From Vicingus serpentipes (lineage in GTDB: Bacteria; Bacteroidota; Bacteroidia; Flavobacteriales_E; Vicingaceae), in the NCBI GenBank assembly GCA_024103385.1, contig JAGFIT010000034.1:1-36247 (forward strand): a stretch of 36,247 nucleotides of DNA. Reading direction: 5' to 3'. Numbering within the stretch: the stretch's first letter is position 1; every line of letters starts with the position of its first letter. This document shows, in pieces, positions 8,240 through 16,971 of this stretch. Both the position numbers and the translations under genes were made by a program. The notes under the pieces are model-generated. The model saw only the letters and a list, made by a program, of their open reading frames with translations, was not told the origin of the DNA and searched no databases.

Positions 8240-8605
8240 TTACCAGAAATAATGGAAAGGAAAGATGAGTTTGCTTTTTTTATATTCTATGAGAAAATTC
8301 GTTGAAAATTTGAAATATTGTACATACTCCGTTCGTATTAATTGTTCAACCGTTTTTACTATTAAACAAAATTCATTAACTGATTTTTTTAAACTTAGAG
8401 TATGAAGGTTGTAAATACTGTCAATTAATTTTTCTAATTGTGAAGTATTAACATGAAAATCAGTTGAAGCAGAATATAAATATTGTTCTTTTTCAGATTG
8501 AGAGTTACTTGTTCCAAATTTAACAGGCAGAGAAATAACGGTAATTGCAAAGCAATAAATTGTTATTAAAAATAATACACCTGAAAGTCTGAAACTCTTT
8601 TTCAT
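8240..8605 (-). CDS. Short secreted or membrane-anchored hypothetical protein (121 aa)
   Basis: I chose the ATG at 8605 rather than one 13 codons further upstream, because the shorter form opens directly with a signal-like N-terminus: MKKSFRLSG, then a hydrophobic stretch LFLITIYCFAITVISL. The remainder is helical and aromatic-rich (QLEKLIDSIYN, CLIVKTVEQLI) and ends in FPFHYFW. I recognise no domain. It is transcribed away from the DUF3124 gene, with 79 bases between the two starts. Confidence 0.5.
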   Translation of the reverse strand: MKKSFRLSGVLFLITIYCFAITVISLPVKFGTSNSQSEKEQYLYSASTDFHVNTSQLEKLIDSIYNLHTLSLKKSVNEFCLIVKTVEQLIRTEYVQYFKFSTNFLIEYKKSKLIFPFHYFW

Positions 8606-8684
8606 TTTACAAAAATAACTTTTAAATATGGAATTAATTTTCAAATTAAAAAAAGATTTAAAATTTTAAGTATCTTCGTTTTTA

Positions 8685-9185
8685 ATGAAAAATCTATTCT
8701 TAATCTTATTAGTTATTAGTTTATTTTCTTGTGAAAATAAAAAAGAGATGAGCTCAATCAATCCTGTGAATTGGACCAAAAGAACAATTCAAATAAATCC
8801 GAATGATTCTTTGATTTATGGAGAAACTTATTTGTCTATTTACTCTCAAATATATAGTTACACTGAACATTTAACACACGATTTAACCTCAACTGTTAGT
8901 TTAAGAAACACTAATAAAAAAGACACTATTTATGTAATATCGGCAGAATATTTTGACACTCACGGGAAACTTATCAGAACCTATTTTAACAACCCAATAT
9001 TCATTGCTCCTATGGAAACCGTTGCTATAGTTATTGATGAAATTGATAAAGAAGGAGGAACCGGAGCCAACTTTATTTTTGATTGGGCCATAAAACCTGA
9101 CTGTACAGAACCTATTTTTGAAGGGGTTCAGCTTTCTACCGCAGGCAGAATATCTTTTACTACACAAGGAGTACGCTTAAAATAA
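8685..9185 (+). CDS. DUF3124 family lipoprotein
   Basis: The 166-residue product begins with a lipoprotein signal (hydrophobic core LILLVISLF followed by SCEN, lipidation at Cys16). The domain then shows YLSIYSQIY, LTSTVSLRNTN, YFDTHGKLIRTY, IFIAPMETVAIVIDE and GGTGANFIFDW, the conserved order of DUF3124. The function of the family is unknown; as a lipoprotein it should sit at the periplasmic or outer-membrane surface. Only seven bases separate its stop from the YitT-type gene, so the two are likely co-transcribed. Confidence 0.82.
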   Translation: MKNLFLILLVISLFSCENKKEMSSINPVNWTKRTIQINPNDSLIYGETYLSIYSQIYSYTEHLTHDLTSTVSLRNTNKKDTIYVISAEYFDTHGKLIRTYFNNPIFIAPMETVAIVIDEIDKEGGTGANFIFDWAIKPDCTEPIFEGVQLSTAGRISFTTQGVRLK

Positions 9186-9192
9186 TATATTT

Positions 9193-10164
9193 TTGAAGAA
9201 TTTCTTAAAAAAATTAGTAGTTCGTTCTACCTTAAAACCATTAATTAAAGTAGAAAAAAACAAGGAATTGTCAGACTATGTTTTGGCAAAAGGTTACCGT
9301 AGCTTAAAAATTAATGTTCAAAGAAATATTAAGGATTTCTTTTTAATTACAGTAGGTATTTTTTTAGCTGCTTTTGGATTTAAGGGGTTTTTATTAACCA
9401 ACCATTTTATTGATGGTGGAGCAACTGGTATTTCCCTGCTAATTTCAGCAATAACTAAAATCCCCTTACATTATTTAATTATTATAGTCAACACCCCTTT
9501 TATATTTTTAGCTTATAGTATTATGGGGAGGAAATTTGCTATCAAAACAATTTTAGCAATAACTGGACTCGCCATATGTCTGGCAACAGTTACCTTTCCA
9601 AATGTTACCAATGATAATTTATTAGTTGCCGTATTCGGGGGTTTTTTTCTGGGTGCAGGAATAGGTTTTGCAGTAAGGGGAGGTGCTGTTATTGACGGAA
9701 CAGAGGTTTTGGCAATTTTCTTAAGTAGAAAGTTTGGTGTAACTGTGGGTGATGTTATCATTGTTATTAATATTATTATTTTTTCTGCTGCTGCTTACTT
9801 ATTAGGAGTAGAAATAGCTTTGTATTCAATGATTACCTATATTGCTGCTTCAAAAACATTAGATTTTATTATTGAAGGGATTGAAGAATATATTGGAGTA
9901 ACCATTATTTCTCCCCATAGTGAAGAAATCCGAAAAATGATTATTCATAATTTAGGTAGAGGTGTTACTGTATATAATGGAAAACGAGGTTTTGGAAAAA
10001 CCGGAGATTCACAAGAAATGGATATTGTTTATTCGGTTATAACTCGTTTAGATATTAATAAACTTAATACCGAAATACAAAAAATTGATCCTAATGCCTT
10101 TGTAGTTATGAATAGTGTTAAAGATATTAAAGGTGGTATGATAAAAAGAAGACCTTTACATTAA
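9193..10164 (+). CDS. YitT family membrane protein with C-terminal DUF2179 domain
   Basis: A 323-residue protein with a soluble N-terminal extension of about 45 residues, five or six membrane helices between residues 50 and 215 (IDGGATGISLLIS, GGFFLGAGIGFAVRGGAVIDGTEV) and a soluble C-terminal DUF2179 domain (ISPHSEEIRKMI, GRGVTVYNGKRGF, VITRLDINKL). YitT proteins are widespread membrane proteins without a proven substrate. No in-frame ATG occurs before the first helices, so the start must be a non-ATG codon; TTG at 9193, seven bases after the preceding stop, is the best candidate. Confidence 0.88.
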   Translation: MKNFLKKLVVRSTLKPLIKVEKNKELSDYVLAKGYRSLKINVQRNIKDFFLITVGIFLAAFGFKGFLLTNHFIDGGATGISLLISAITKIPLHYLIIIVNTPFIFLAYSIMGRKFAIKTILAITGLAICLATVTFPNVTNDNLLVAVFGGFFLGAGIGFAVRGGAVIDGTEVLAIFLSRKFGVTVGDVIIVINIIIFSAAAYLLGVEIALYSMITYIAASKTLDFIIEGIEEYIGVTIISPHSEEIRKMIIHNLGRGVTVYNGKRGFGKTGDSQEMDIVYSVITRLDINKLNTEIQKIDPNAFVVMNSVKDIKGGMIKRRPLH

Positions 10165-10205
10165 TTCTAACCAATATAATTTCTTTTTCAATCCAAATCA
10201 AGTAC

Positions 10206-10670
10206 TTATATTAATAAATTACTATAATATCCTGCTATACTTACTAATATAGAAGAAATAACAACTCCTACAGATATAGCATAAAAAGCACTTCGATAAC
10301 TAATATTAAAAATATATACAGCTATAGTCCCAATATATGCCCCTGTTACAGGTAAAGGAATCATTACGAATACCATTAAACCCCACGCACCATACTTATC
10401 AATACTACTCTTAGTTTTTCTTTTTGCTCTTTTAGATAAATAAACAGCACCTTTTTTATAGGTTCTATTTTTCCAAAAAAAATAATTTAACTTAGAAATT
10501 ACTTCATAAAACAAGGGAAAAACTAATAAATTAGCACCACAAGCAACACTAAAACTCAAAATAAGTGGCACTTCATTTACTAGCCCATAAGGAATTCCAA
10601 CTCTAGCTTCTCCTAATGGGGATATACTTATAAAAAATATGGAAATTATTTCATACAGCATTAATTTCAT
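10206..10670 (-). CDS. COG2426-type small multidrug export family membrane protein
   Basis: A 154-residue protein with about four membrane helices. The segments ISPLGEARVGIPYGL near the N-terminus and MIPLPVTGAYIGTIAV in the third helix match the small multi-drug export (COG2426) family. The family name comes from early annotation; transport of a drug is not demonstrated. It overlaps the upstream Rnk/GreA-like gene by 20 bases and is the last gene of the minus-strand run from 15464. Confidence 0.82.
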   Translation of the reverse strand: MKLMLYEIISIFFISISPLGEARVGIPYGLVNEVPLILSFSVACGANLLVFPLFYEVISKLNYFFWKNRTYKKGAVYLSKRAKRKTKSSIDKYGAWGLMVFVMIPLPVTGAYIGTIAVYIFNISYRSAFYAISVGVVISSILVSIAGYYSNLLI

Positions 10671-11055
10671 TAATCACTTTTTCTATTTTTATTGTATCTT
10701 CTCCATTAGGTAAATTCCACACAACAACATCTCCTTCTTTATATCCTACTAAAGCACTCCCCATTGGTGACATTATCGATAATTTTCGCTTACTTAAATC
10801 TCCCTCACTAGGTAGTACTAACTGCATTCCATCTTTCCTTCCAAAAGAGGTTTGAATAGTAACAACGCTGTTTAATCGTACTACTTTATTAGGGAATTCT
10901 CTTTCGTTTACAATAGTTGCTGTTTTTAATTCTTCATATAATTTTCTATGGCTCTTTTTTTCAATAGGATCAACAGTATGGGAAGTTTCTATTAATTTCT
11001 TAAAAATCTCATATTCTTTCTTGGTTACAATTATATTTTTAGTTGTTATTTCCAT
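10651..11055 (-). CDS. GreA/GreB-family (Rnk-like) RNA polymerase-binding factor
   Basis: A 134-residue protein with a short helical N-terminal region (residues 8-50) and a C-terminal GreA/GreB FKBP-like domain: VRLNSVVTIQT, LVLPSEGDL, SIMSPMGSALVGYKEGDVVVWNLP. The N-terminal coiled coil is too short to carry the acidic tip that acts in the RNA polymerase channel of GreA, so it resembles Rnk, which binds RNA polymerase without cleavage activity. It starts two bases after the end of pntB and overlaps the next gene, so it belongs to the transhydrogenase operon. Confidence 0.85.
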   Translation of the reverse strand: MEITTKNIIVTKKEYEIFKKLIETSHTVDPIEKKSHRKLYEELKTATIVNEREFPNKVVRLNSVVTIQTSFGRKDGMQLVLPSEGDLSKRKLSIMSPMGSALVGYKEGDVVVWNLPNGEDTIKIEKVINEINAV

Positions 11056-11056
11056 G

Positions 11057-12448
11057 TTAAATGTTTTTTAATTCATCATTAATTTTCACAAGACTTTCTT
11101 TAGCATCTCCAAATAAAATTTTACAATTACTTCTTCCAAAAAGTGGGTTAATTGCTCCAGAATATCCTGTTGCCATTCCTCTTTTCATCATTATTACCTG
11201 TTTAGCCTTATACGCTTTAATTATCGGCATACCATAAATAATGCTATTTACATCTGTTTCTGCAGCTGGATTAACAACATCATTAGCTCCAATAATTATA
11301 GCAACATCAAACTGTTCCATGGCGTCATTAACATCTACCATATCTTTTATATACCTATAATCAATATTAGCTTCAGCTAACAAAACATTCATGTGTCCAG
11401 GCATTCTACCAGCTACAGGATGTATGATATAAGTTAATTCGGCACCTCTTTCTATTAATTTTTTCTGTAATTCATAGCAAGCTTGTTGTGCTTGAGCTAC
11501 AGCCATTCCATAACCAGGTATCACTGCTATTTTTTTTGAGAAAGCTAATAATGATGAAACTTCTACTGTAGAAGTTTGTTGAACCTCAATCTCAGTATCA
11601 TTACTTGTGTTTATAGCTCCTTTTTGTACTCCAAATAAAATATTTTTTAACGACCTATTCATTGCCTTGCACATCTGTATCGTTAAGATGATGCCTGTTG
11701 AACCTACCAAAACACCACCAACGATCATAATAGGATTATTAAAAACAATTCCCGAGAATATGGTTGCGATTCCAGTAATAGCATTTAACAAAGAGATAAG
11801 TACTGGCATATCTGCTCCACCGATTGGTAATGAAAAAAGTACTCCATAAAATAATGAGAATAGTGAAATTAAAACTATTGTAATGACAGACGAAATAGTA
11901 AAATCAGGTGTGGTTATAATACTTATAGATAATATCATTATTACTATCAATAACATCTGTGAAACCCTTTTCAGCAGCTTTGGGTTGCCTTTATTAAACT
12001 TGCCAGATAATTTATAAAATGCAATAATACTCCCAGTAAAAGAAGCTCCTCCCAATACAATACCCGAAATAACAACTGTTTTAAATATAATTGTTAGGTC
12101 ATTATTAAAATTAATTACTAACTCATTTAAACTAATTATAAAAGCACTCAACCCTCCTAATGCATTAAATAAAGAAACTAATTGGGGCATAGCAGTCATC
12201 TCTACTTTTTTAGACATATACCTTCCCACAACAGTGCCTATTAGCAATACTAATATTAGTATGATTATGTTTTCAACTTTAGGGTCTTGATTAATTACCA
12301 GATAGCTTGTTGCAATAATAGCAACAAGCATTCCTGTAGCTGCAAAGAGATTCCCTGATTTAGCTTTTTGAGTATTCCCCATAAACTTTAAACCTAAAAT
12401 AAAACTAGTAGCAGAATATAAATAAGCCAAATTAATTACTATTTCCAT
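11057..12448 (-). CDS. pntB: NAD(P) transhydrogenase subunit beta
   Basis: A 463-residue inner-membrane subunit that couples proton flow to hydride transfer from NADH to NADP+. About nine membrane helices fill residues 1-265. The soluble domain III that binds NADP(H) follows, with IPGYGMAVAQAQ, GRMPGHMNVLLAEA, IGANDVVNPAA and MKRGMATGYSGAINPLF, all hallmarks of PntB. Last of three transhydrogenase genes, five bases after the membrane part of the alpha subunit. Length is normal for PntB. Confidence 0.96.
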   Translation of the reverse strand: MEIVINLAYLYSATSFILGLKFMGNTQKAKSGNLFAATGMLVAIIATSYLVINQDPKVENIIILILVLLIGTVVGRYMSKKVEMTAMPQLVSLFNALGGLSAFIISLNELVINFNNDLTIIFKTVVISGIVLGGASFTGSIIAFYKLSGKFNKGNPKLLKRVSQMLLIVIMILSISIITTPDFTISSVITIVLISLFSLFYGVLFSLPIGGADMPVLISLLNAITGIATIFSGIVFNNPIMIVGGVLVGSTGIILTIQMCKAMNRSLKNILFGVQKGAINTSNDTEIEVQQTSTVEVSSLLAFSKKIAVIPGYGMAVAQAQQACYELQKKLIERGAELTYIIHPVAGRMPGHMNVLLAEANIDYRYIKDMVDVNDAMEQFDVAIIIGANDVVNPAAETDVNSIIYGMPIIKAYKAKQVIMMKRGMATGYSGAINPLFGRSNCKILFGDAKESLVKINDELKNI

Positions 12449-12452
12449 ATCT

Positions 12453-12758
12453 TTATTTTCTTTTGATTTTAAACATCGATAACATTCTATGTGTTACAAA
12501 AAAACCACCTGCTACATTAATTGTTGCTAATAAAATTGCAGTAGATGAGCAAATTATGTTTGTGTAATCGTCAATTTCAGCAGATAGTAATTGTAGTATT
12601 CCTCCTATTAAAATAATTCCACTTATGGCATTAGCTCCAGACATAAGTGGCGTATGTAAAATAGCGGGTACATTCTTTATGATTTCAACACCTAATAAAA
12701 TGCTAAAGATTAAAACATAAATTCCGTCTATATCGGATATTAAAAATTGATTTTGCAT
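12453..12758 (-). CDS. pntAB: NAD(P) transhydrogenase subunit alpha, membrane part
   Basis: A 101-residue protein with three membrane helices corresponding to the C-terminal membrane segment of E. coli PntA. The conserved VPAILHTPLMSGANAISGIILIG region is complete (residues about 30-52), as is the C-terminal FFVTHRMLSMFKIK. The split of PntA into two polypeptides is the arrangement known from Rhodospirillum rubrum. Three bases separate it from the upstream gene and four from pntB. Confidence 0.95.
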   Translation of the reverse strand: MQNQFLISDIDGIYVLIFSILLGVEIIKNVPAILHTPLMSGANAISGIILIGGILQLLSAEIDDYTNIICSSTAILLATINVAGGFFVTHRMLSMFKIKRK

Positions 12759-12761
12759 AAA

Positions 12762-13874
12762 TTATAAATTATCTATTTCAGCGATTAATCGAGGGTTGGT
12801 TACTTTGCCATCCGTAATAACTTTGGTGGCATTTAAAATTTCATCATCATCATTGTTTGCTAAATAATGTTTTAAGAATGAGGCAAAATTATTGGCTAAT
12901 AAAAAGGAAGCCGATTTGGCAATTTTATCTAACATGCGAGTATCACCAACTATGGTAATTCTATTTTCGGTAACAATTGTTTTTCCTGGTTGAGTTAACG
13001 CACAATTTCCTCCTGTGTCTGCTGCTAAATCGACAATGACAGAGTCTGGTTTCATAGCTTTTACTGCAGCTTCACTAATTAATAAAGGAGCTTTTTTTCC
13101 AGGTATTTTTGCTGTAGCAATAATAATATCTGCATTTACAGTTTCATCAAATAATATTTGATCTACTTTTTCTAAATAGGCTTTGTCTTGTTCAACAGCA
13201 TATCCCCCAGCAATGGAGCTGTCAATAGCTCCTTCAATATCAATAAACTCTGCACCTAAACTTTCAACATCAGTTTTTGATGCTTTTCTTACATCAAAAG
13301 CTTTAACAATTGCTCCTAATCGTTTAGCAGTTGCAATGGCTTGTAAGCCAGCAACTCCTGCTCCTAAAATTAATATTTTTGCTGGGCGTAGTGTTCCTCC
13401 AGCACCTGTAATCATGGGTACTGTAAAAGGACTAATGGTAGATGCAATTAATACTGCTTTATAACCTAAAATTGAAGCAACAGATGATAACGTATCCATT
13501 GATTGAGCAATGGTAGTTCGAGGTAATAGGTTTAAACTGTAAACATCTATTCCTTTTTGTTGAAATGGAATAACAGTACAGTAATCACTTAATACATCAT
13601 AAGCTCCTATAAATGTTTTAGCAGCATTAATGTTTTCGTTACCTATTACAGAACTATAACTCATAATTAAATCAGAAGAGTTTATTAACTCTTGTTTAGA
13701 GTTAATAATGCTTGCTCCAGCATCTATATAATCTTCATCAGTATAACCTGACGCTAGTCCAGCATTTGTTTCAATAAAAAACTCAGCATCGTTCTTCAAT
13801 TGTTTAATGTTCTGTGGAATCAACACAGCAATATTACTGTGTTGACTTTCTCTTAATAAACCTATTTTTTTCAT
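12762..13874 (-). CDS. pntAA: NAD(P) transhydrogenase subunit alpha, soluble NAD-binding part
   Basis: A 370-residue cytoplasmic domain I that binds NAD(H). The N-terminal MKKIGLLRES and the SGYTDEDYIDAGA stretch, the AQSMDTLSS motif near residue 125, the Rossmann GAGVAG at 171-176 and GKKAPLLISEAAVKAM are all as in the alanine dehydrogenase/PntA family. In place of the usual ERRVALTP-type stretch near residues 10-20 there is a divergent HSNIAVLIP. It follows the dehydrogenase gene by nine bases. Confidence 0.95.
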   Translation of the reverse strand: MKKIGLLRESQHSNIAVLIPQNIKQLKNDAEFFIETNAGLASGYTDEDYIDAGASIINSKQELINSSDLIMSYSSVIGNENINAAKTFIGAYDVLSDYCTVIPFQQKGIDVYSLNLLPRTTIAQSMDTLSSVASILGYKAVLIASTISPFTVPMITGAGGTLRPAKILILGAGVAGLQAIATAKRLGAIVKAFDVRKASKTDVESLGAEFIDIEGAIDSSIAGGYAVEQDKAYLEKVDQILFDETVNADIIIATAKIPGKKAPLLISEAAVKAMKPDSVIVDLAADTGGNCALTQPGKTIVTENRITIVGDTRMLDKIAKSASFLLANNFASFLKHYLANNDDDEILNATKVITDGKVTNPRLIAEIDNL

Positions 13875-13883
13875 TTTTATAAA

Positions 13884-15167
13884 TTATGGAAATACTCCTC
13901 TTTCAATGTAAGTTTGCTCTAATCGTTGCAAGGCAACTATGTATGCACTGGTTCTCCAATCAGTATTAAATTGGTTTGCTGTTTGGAGAGTTTTATCAAA
14001 AGCAGTTGCAATCTTATCTTCTAATAGAATTAAAACATCTTCAATTTTCCAATTTTCACTTCTTTTGTTTTGTAACCACTCATAATAACTACCTGTTACG
14101 CCTCCTGAATTACATAAGATGTCAGGAATAATATCTACACCTATTGAAAGTAATATTTCTTCCGCTTCAACTGTAGTTGGTCCATTGGCACCTTCAGCAA
14201 TTAATTCTGCTTTAATTGATGCCGCATTATTAAGTGTAATTTGATTGCCTAAGGCTGCTGGAATGATAATATCACAATCTTGCCCAAAAAAGCTTTCAGA
14301 TTCTATTAACGTTACATTAGGAAAACCAGCAATTAATCCTTTGTTTTGGTTACAGTAAATTAATAGTTCTTCGGGGTCAATGCCATCATTGTTTATCATG
14401 GTGGCACTGGCATCTTGTACACCAATTAAAATAGCACCTTCTTTTGCCATAAAATGAGCAGCCCAATATCCAACATTCCCAAAACCTTGTACAATGTATT
14501 TTTTACCTTCTAAACTTTTGTTTTTAAGTTTAGCCCAAGCTTTAATTGTAGAAACTACCCCAAACCCTGTTGCTCTATCTCGTCCTTCTAAACCACCAGA
14601 ACCAACTGGTTTTCCAGTTACTACATGTAAGTTGTTGTGACGGTTTGCAGGCGATTTTGTAGAAACATAAGTATCTGCAATCCACGCCATAATTTGTGAA
14701 TTGGTATTTACATCTGGTGCAGGAATATCTAAATCAGGACCTATATTATCTCCCAAAGCATAGGTAAAACGTCTAGTAATTCGTTCTAACTCCGATTTAG
14801 AGTATTTTTTAGGGTCAATCTGAATCCCGCCTTTTCCACCACCATAAGGCAATCCTGCTAAAGCAGTTTTCCATGTCATCCAAATAGCTAATGCTCTTGC
14901 TGCATCAATATCAACGGTTGGATGAAATCTTAAGCCCCCCTTATATGGACCTAAGGCATTGTTATGTTGCACACGGTAGCCTGTAAAAACTTCTATTTTA
15001 CCGTTATCTAATTTTACAGGGAAATGTACCACAATTTCGTTGTTAGTTGCTGAAAGTATTTTTCTAACACCTTCTTGCAACCCCATTACATCTGCTGCAT
15101 GATTGAATTGTTTCATCACATTTTCGTACATGCCTGTTTTTTGTTTTCTTAATGTTTTTGTTTCCAT
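13884..15167 (-). CDS. Glu/Leu/Phe/Val-type dehydrogenase, probably glutamate dehydrogenase
   Basis: A 427-residue enzyme that reversibly converts glutamate to 2-oxoglutarate and ammonium. The substrate-binding KGGLRFHP (76-83), catalytic LPYGGGKGGI (K112), DIPAPDVNTNSQIMAWIADTY (slightly longer than shown here) and the Rossmann VQGFGNVG are typical of the roughly 425-residue hexameric enzymes such as RocG. Whether NAD or NADP is used cannot be read safely. It is directly upstream of pntAA, nine bases apart, which would link its cofactor product to the transhydrogenase. Confidence 0.92.
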   Translation of the reverse strand: METKTLRKQKTGMYENVMKQFNHAADVMGLQEGVRKILSATNNEIVVHFPVKLDNGKIEVFTGYRVQHNNALGPYKGGLRFHPTVDIDAARALAIWMTWKTALAGLPYGGGKGGIQIDPKKYSKSELERITRRFTYALGDNIGPDLDIPAPDVNTNSQIMAWIADTYVSTKSPANRHNNLHVVTGKPVGSGGLEGRDRATGFGVVSTIKAWAKLKNKSLEGKKYIVQGFGNVGYWAAHFMAKEGAILIGVQDASATMINNDGIDPEELLIYCNQNKGLIAGFPNVTLIESESFFGQDCDIIIPAALGNQITLNNAASIKAELIAEGANGPTTVEAEEILLSIGVDIIPDILCNSGGVTGSYYEWLQNKRSENWKIEDVLILLEDKIATAFDKTLQTANQFNTDWRTSAYIVALQRLEQTYIERGVFP

Positions 15168-15176
15168 TTTTTTAAT

Positions 15177-15464
15177 TTATTGATAATGTTCACAGTTTAT
15201 AATTATTTCATTTTCTGTTCTTAAAGAACAATTTTCTTTATGATCACAACTTGAGCATAAGCCTATATGATTGGTTGTTTCCGTTTGTCTACTGTTAGCC
15301 ACAAAAGGTTTCTCATCGCTACCTTTTGTAAAGTGCTCTTCGCAATAAAAGATTGGTGTTTTAGCTTGTGATTCCGTATTACATAAACCAGAGTAAACAC
15401 AATTGTAACAAAGCCACTGATTTTTATTCATTTCTGATGTTATTTTAAGTTTTAAACTATTCAT
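15177..15464 (-). CDS. Small protein with two cysteine repeats, probably metal- or Fe-S-binding
   Basis: A 95-residue protein with two similar units: C19-x2-C22-x5-C28-x12-C41 followed by EEHF, and C70-x2-C73-x5-C79-x11-C91 followed by EHY. Each ends with Cys-Glu then His, so each could bind one zinc or one Fe-S cluster. I know similar CxxC...C...CEE/H mini-proteins from anaerobic or redox gene sets but no assigned function. An internal ATG (codon 12, 15431) is an alternative start that would leave room for a leader after the candidate sigma-54 promoter. First gene of the GDH-pnt run, 9 bases before the dehydrogenase. Confidence 0.75.
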   Translation of the reverse strand: MNSLKLKITSEMNKNQWLCYNCVYSGLCNTESQAKTPIFYCEEHFTKGSDEKPFVANSRQTETTNHIGLCSSCDHKENCSLRTENEIIINCEHYQ

Positions 15465-15476
15465 TTGATAGCCCTA

Positions 15477-15494
15477 TGTCAATGGGTATGCCAA
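15477..15494 (-). promoter_or_regulatory. Candidate sigma-54 promoter in front of the Cys-repeat/GDH/pnt run
   Basis: On the minus strand TTGGCAT, five bases, then TTGA match the -24/-12 pattern TGGCAC-N5-TTGC at nine of ten fixed positions or nearly so; the C of the -12 GC is replaced by A. I found no TAnnTTTG box here, and the gene cluster lies next to a sigma-54 activator. Transcription from it would start about three bases before the ATG at 15464, which argues for the internal start at 15431. Confidence 0.4.
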
Positions 15495-15553
15495 ATAATT
15501 TTTTTAAACTCAAAAAAACATGTAACACGCTGTTATTCAATATTATTTTGAAT

Positions 15554-15570
15554 AATAATATATGTGCCAA
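15554..15570 (-). promoter_or_regulatory. Second, weaker sigma-54-like element
   Basis: TTGGCAC on the minus strand (15564-15570) is a perfect -24 half, but the -12 half at the right spacing reads TTAT instead of TTGC. It may be a binding site for RpoN without activity, or chance. Confidence 0.2.
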
Positions 15571-15599
15571 CTAAATTTATTGGAGTAAAAAAAGAAAAT

Positions 15600-15620
15600 A
15601 AAACGGGTAATAATTACCCG
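15600..15620 (-). terminator. Rho-independent terminator after the sigma-54 activator gene
   Basis: CGGGTAA (15604-15610) and TTACCCG (15614-15620) form a 7-bp stem with a three-base loop. On the minus strand the stem is followed by TTTTATTTTC. It lies 25 bases after the stop of the regulator and separates it from the Cys-repeat/GDH/pnt run. Confidence 0.75.
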
Positions 15621-15644
15621 GAAGGGGAGGAATGTACCAGTTGT

Positions 15645-16967
15645 TTATTTCAACTTTTCACGAAGTGTTTTTCTATCTATACCTAAAATCTCGGCAGCTT
15701 TAGTTTTGTTGTTATTGGTGGAATGTAATACTTTTTCAATGTGTTTCTTTTCAACTTCGGCTAATGATAATAAATTGTCTTGATCAGAATCAACTGGAAC
15801 ATTCATTTTCATGTAATCAGGAATATCATCAATGTCAACACTTTTGTCAGTCATAATAACCAAACGATGAATAAAATTCTCAAGTTCTCTGATGTTTCCT
15901 GGCCAAGTATATTTAGTCAATATAGATTTAATTTTAGCATTTAATTTCAGTGGTTTTTTACCACTTTCTTTACTAAACTTTTCATTAAAGGCATCAATTA
16001 ACAAATTAATATCTTCTTTTCTTTCTCTTAGAGGAGGGATGTCTATAGAGATAACATTTAAACGATAAAACAAATCTTCTCTGAAAGTGTTGTTGAGAAT
16101 CATCTCGTTAATATTGGTATTGGTTGCCGTAATAATTCGCACATTAATTTTTTGTGATTTGGTAGCTCCTAACATGGTAACTTCTTTCTCTTGTATTGCT
16201 CGCAACAATTTTGCTTGAACGCCTAGTGAAGCATTTGTAATTTCATCCAAAAACAAGGTGCCTCCATCTGCTGCTTGAAAAAATCCAATGCGGTTAGTTA
16301 TAGCTCCAGTAAAAGCTCCTTTTACATGTCCAAAAAGTTCGCTTTCTAATAATTGTTCTGGTATTGCACCACAGTTTACGGGCACAAAAGGAGCAGAAGA
16401 AAAGCTACTGTTGTAGTGAATAGCTCTCGCAACCATTTCTTTACCCGTACCACTTTCGCCTGTAATTAATACCGTAGCTTTATTATTCTTGGTTTTTTCT
16501 ATGGTAGCAAATAGCTTTTGCATAGGGGCAGAACGCCCAATAATTCCATGAAAAGACTCAATTATTTGATTCTCTGTTTCTTCTTGTATTTTAGGCAGTT
16601 TTTGAGATAGTACTTTATTGATAGACTCTTGTAATTCATCAAAAGTAAAGGGTTTAACTAAATATTCTAAAGCGCCTAACTTCATTACTTCAACAGCATC
16701 TTGCACGTTAGGATAACCGGTTATTACTAAAATAGGAATTTTAGAATAATGTTGCGACATGTATTTTACCAATTGTATCCCACCAATTTTGGGCATATTT
16801 AAATCGGTTATCACTAGGTCGATAGGGGTATTCTCTAAAATTTCAATAGCATCAACTACGTTACTTGTTGCAAAGGGGTTTAAGCCTAGATCATTCATGT
16901 TTCTCCGCAAGAGCTCTAGCATGTCATGCGAATCATCAACCAATAAGACAGATAGTTTACTATTCAT
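15645..16967 (-). CDS. Sigma-54-dependent response regulator (NtrC family)
   Basis: A 440-residue activator of RpoN promoters. The receiver domain (residues 1-125) has D11/D12 and phospho-acceptor D55 (VITDLNMP). The AAA+ domain has Walker A GESGTGKE at 170-177, the sigma-54-contacting GAFTGA at 217-222 and the DGGTLFLDEI Walker B. The C-terminal Fis-type helix-turn-helix ends NKTKAAEILGIDRKTLREKL. All key parts are present. The gene follows its kinase by four bases and is directly upstream of the Cys-repeat/GDH/pnt run, a likely target. Confidence 0.95.
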   Translation of the reverse strand: MNSKLSVLLVDDSHDMLELLRRNMNDLGLNPFATSNVVDAIEILENTPIDLVITDLNMPKIGGIQLVKYMSQHYSKIPILVITGYPNVQDAVEVMKLGALEYLVKPFTFDELQESINKVLSQKLPKIQEETENQIIESFHGIIGRSAPMQKLFATIEKTKNNKATVLITGESGTGKEMVARAIHYNSSFSSAPFVPVNCGAIPEQLLESELFGHVKGAFTGAITNRIGFFQAADGGTLFLDEITNASLGVQAKLLRAIQEKEVTMLGATKSQKINVRIITATNTNINEMILNNTFREDLFYRLNVISIDIPPLRERKEDINLLIDAFNEKFSKESGKKPLKLNAKIKSILTKYTWPGNIRELENFIHRLVIMTDKSVDIDDIPDYMKMNVPVDSDQDNLLSLAEVEKKHIEKVLHSTNNNKTKAAEILGIDRKTLREKLK

Positions 16968-16971
16968 AATT

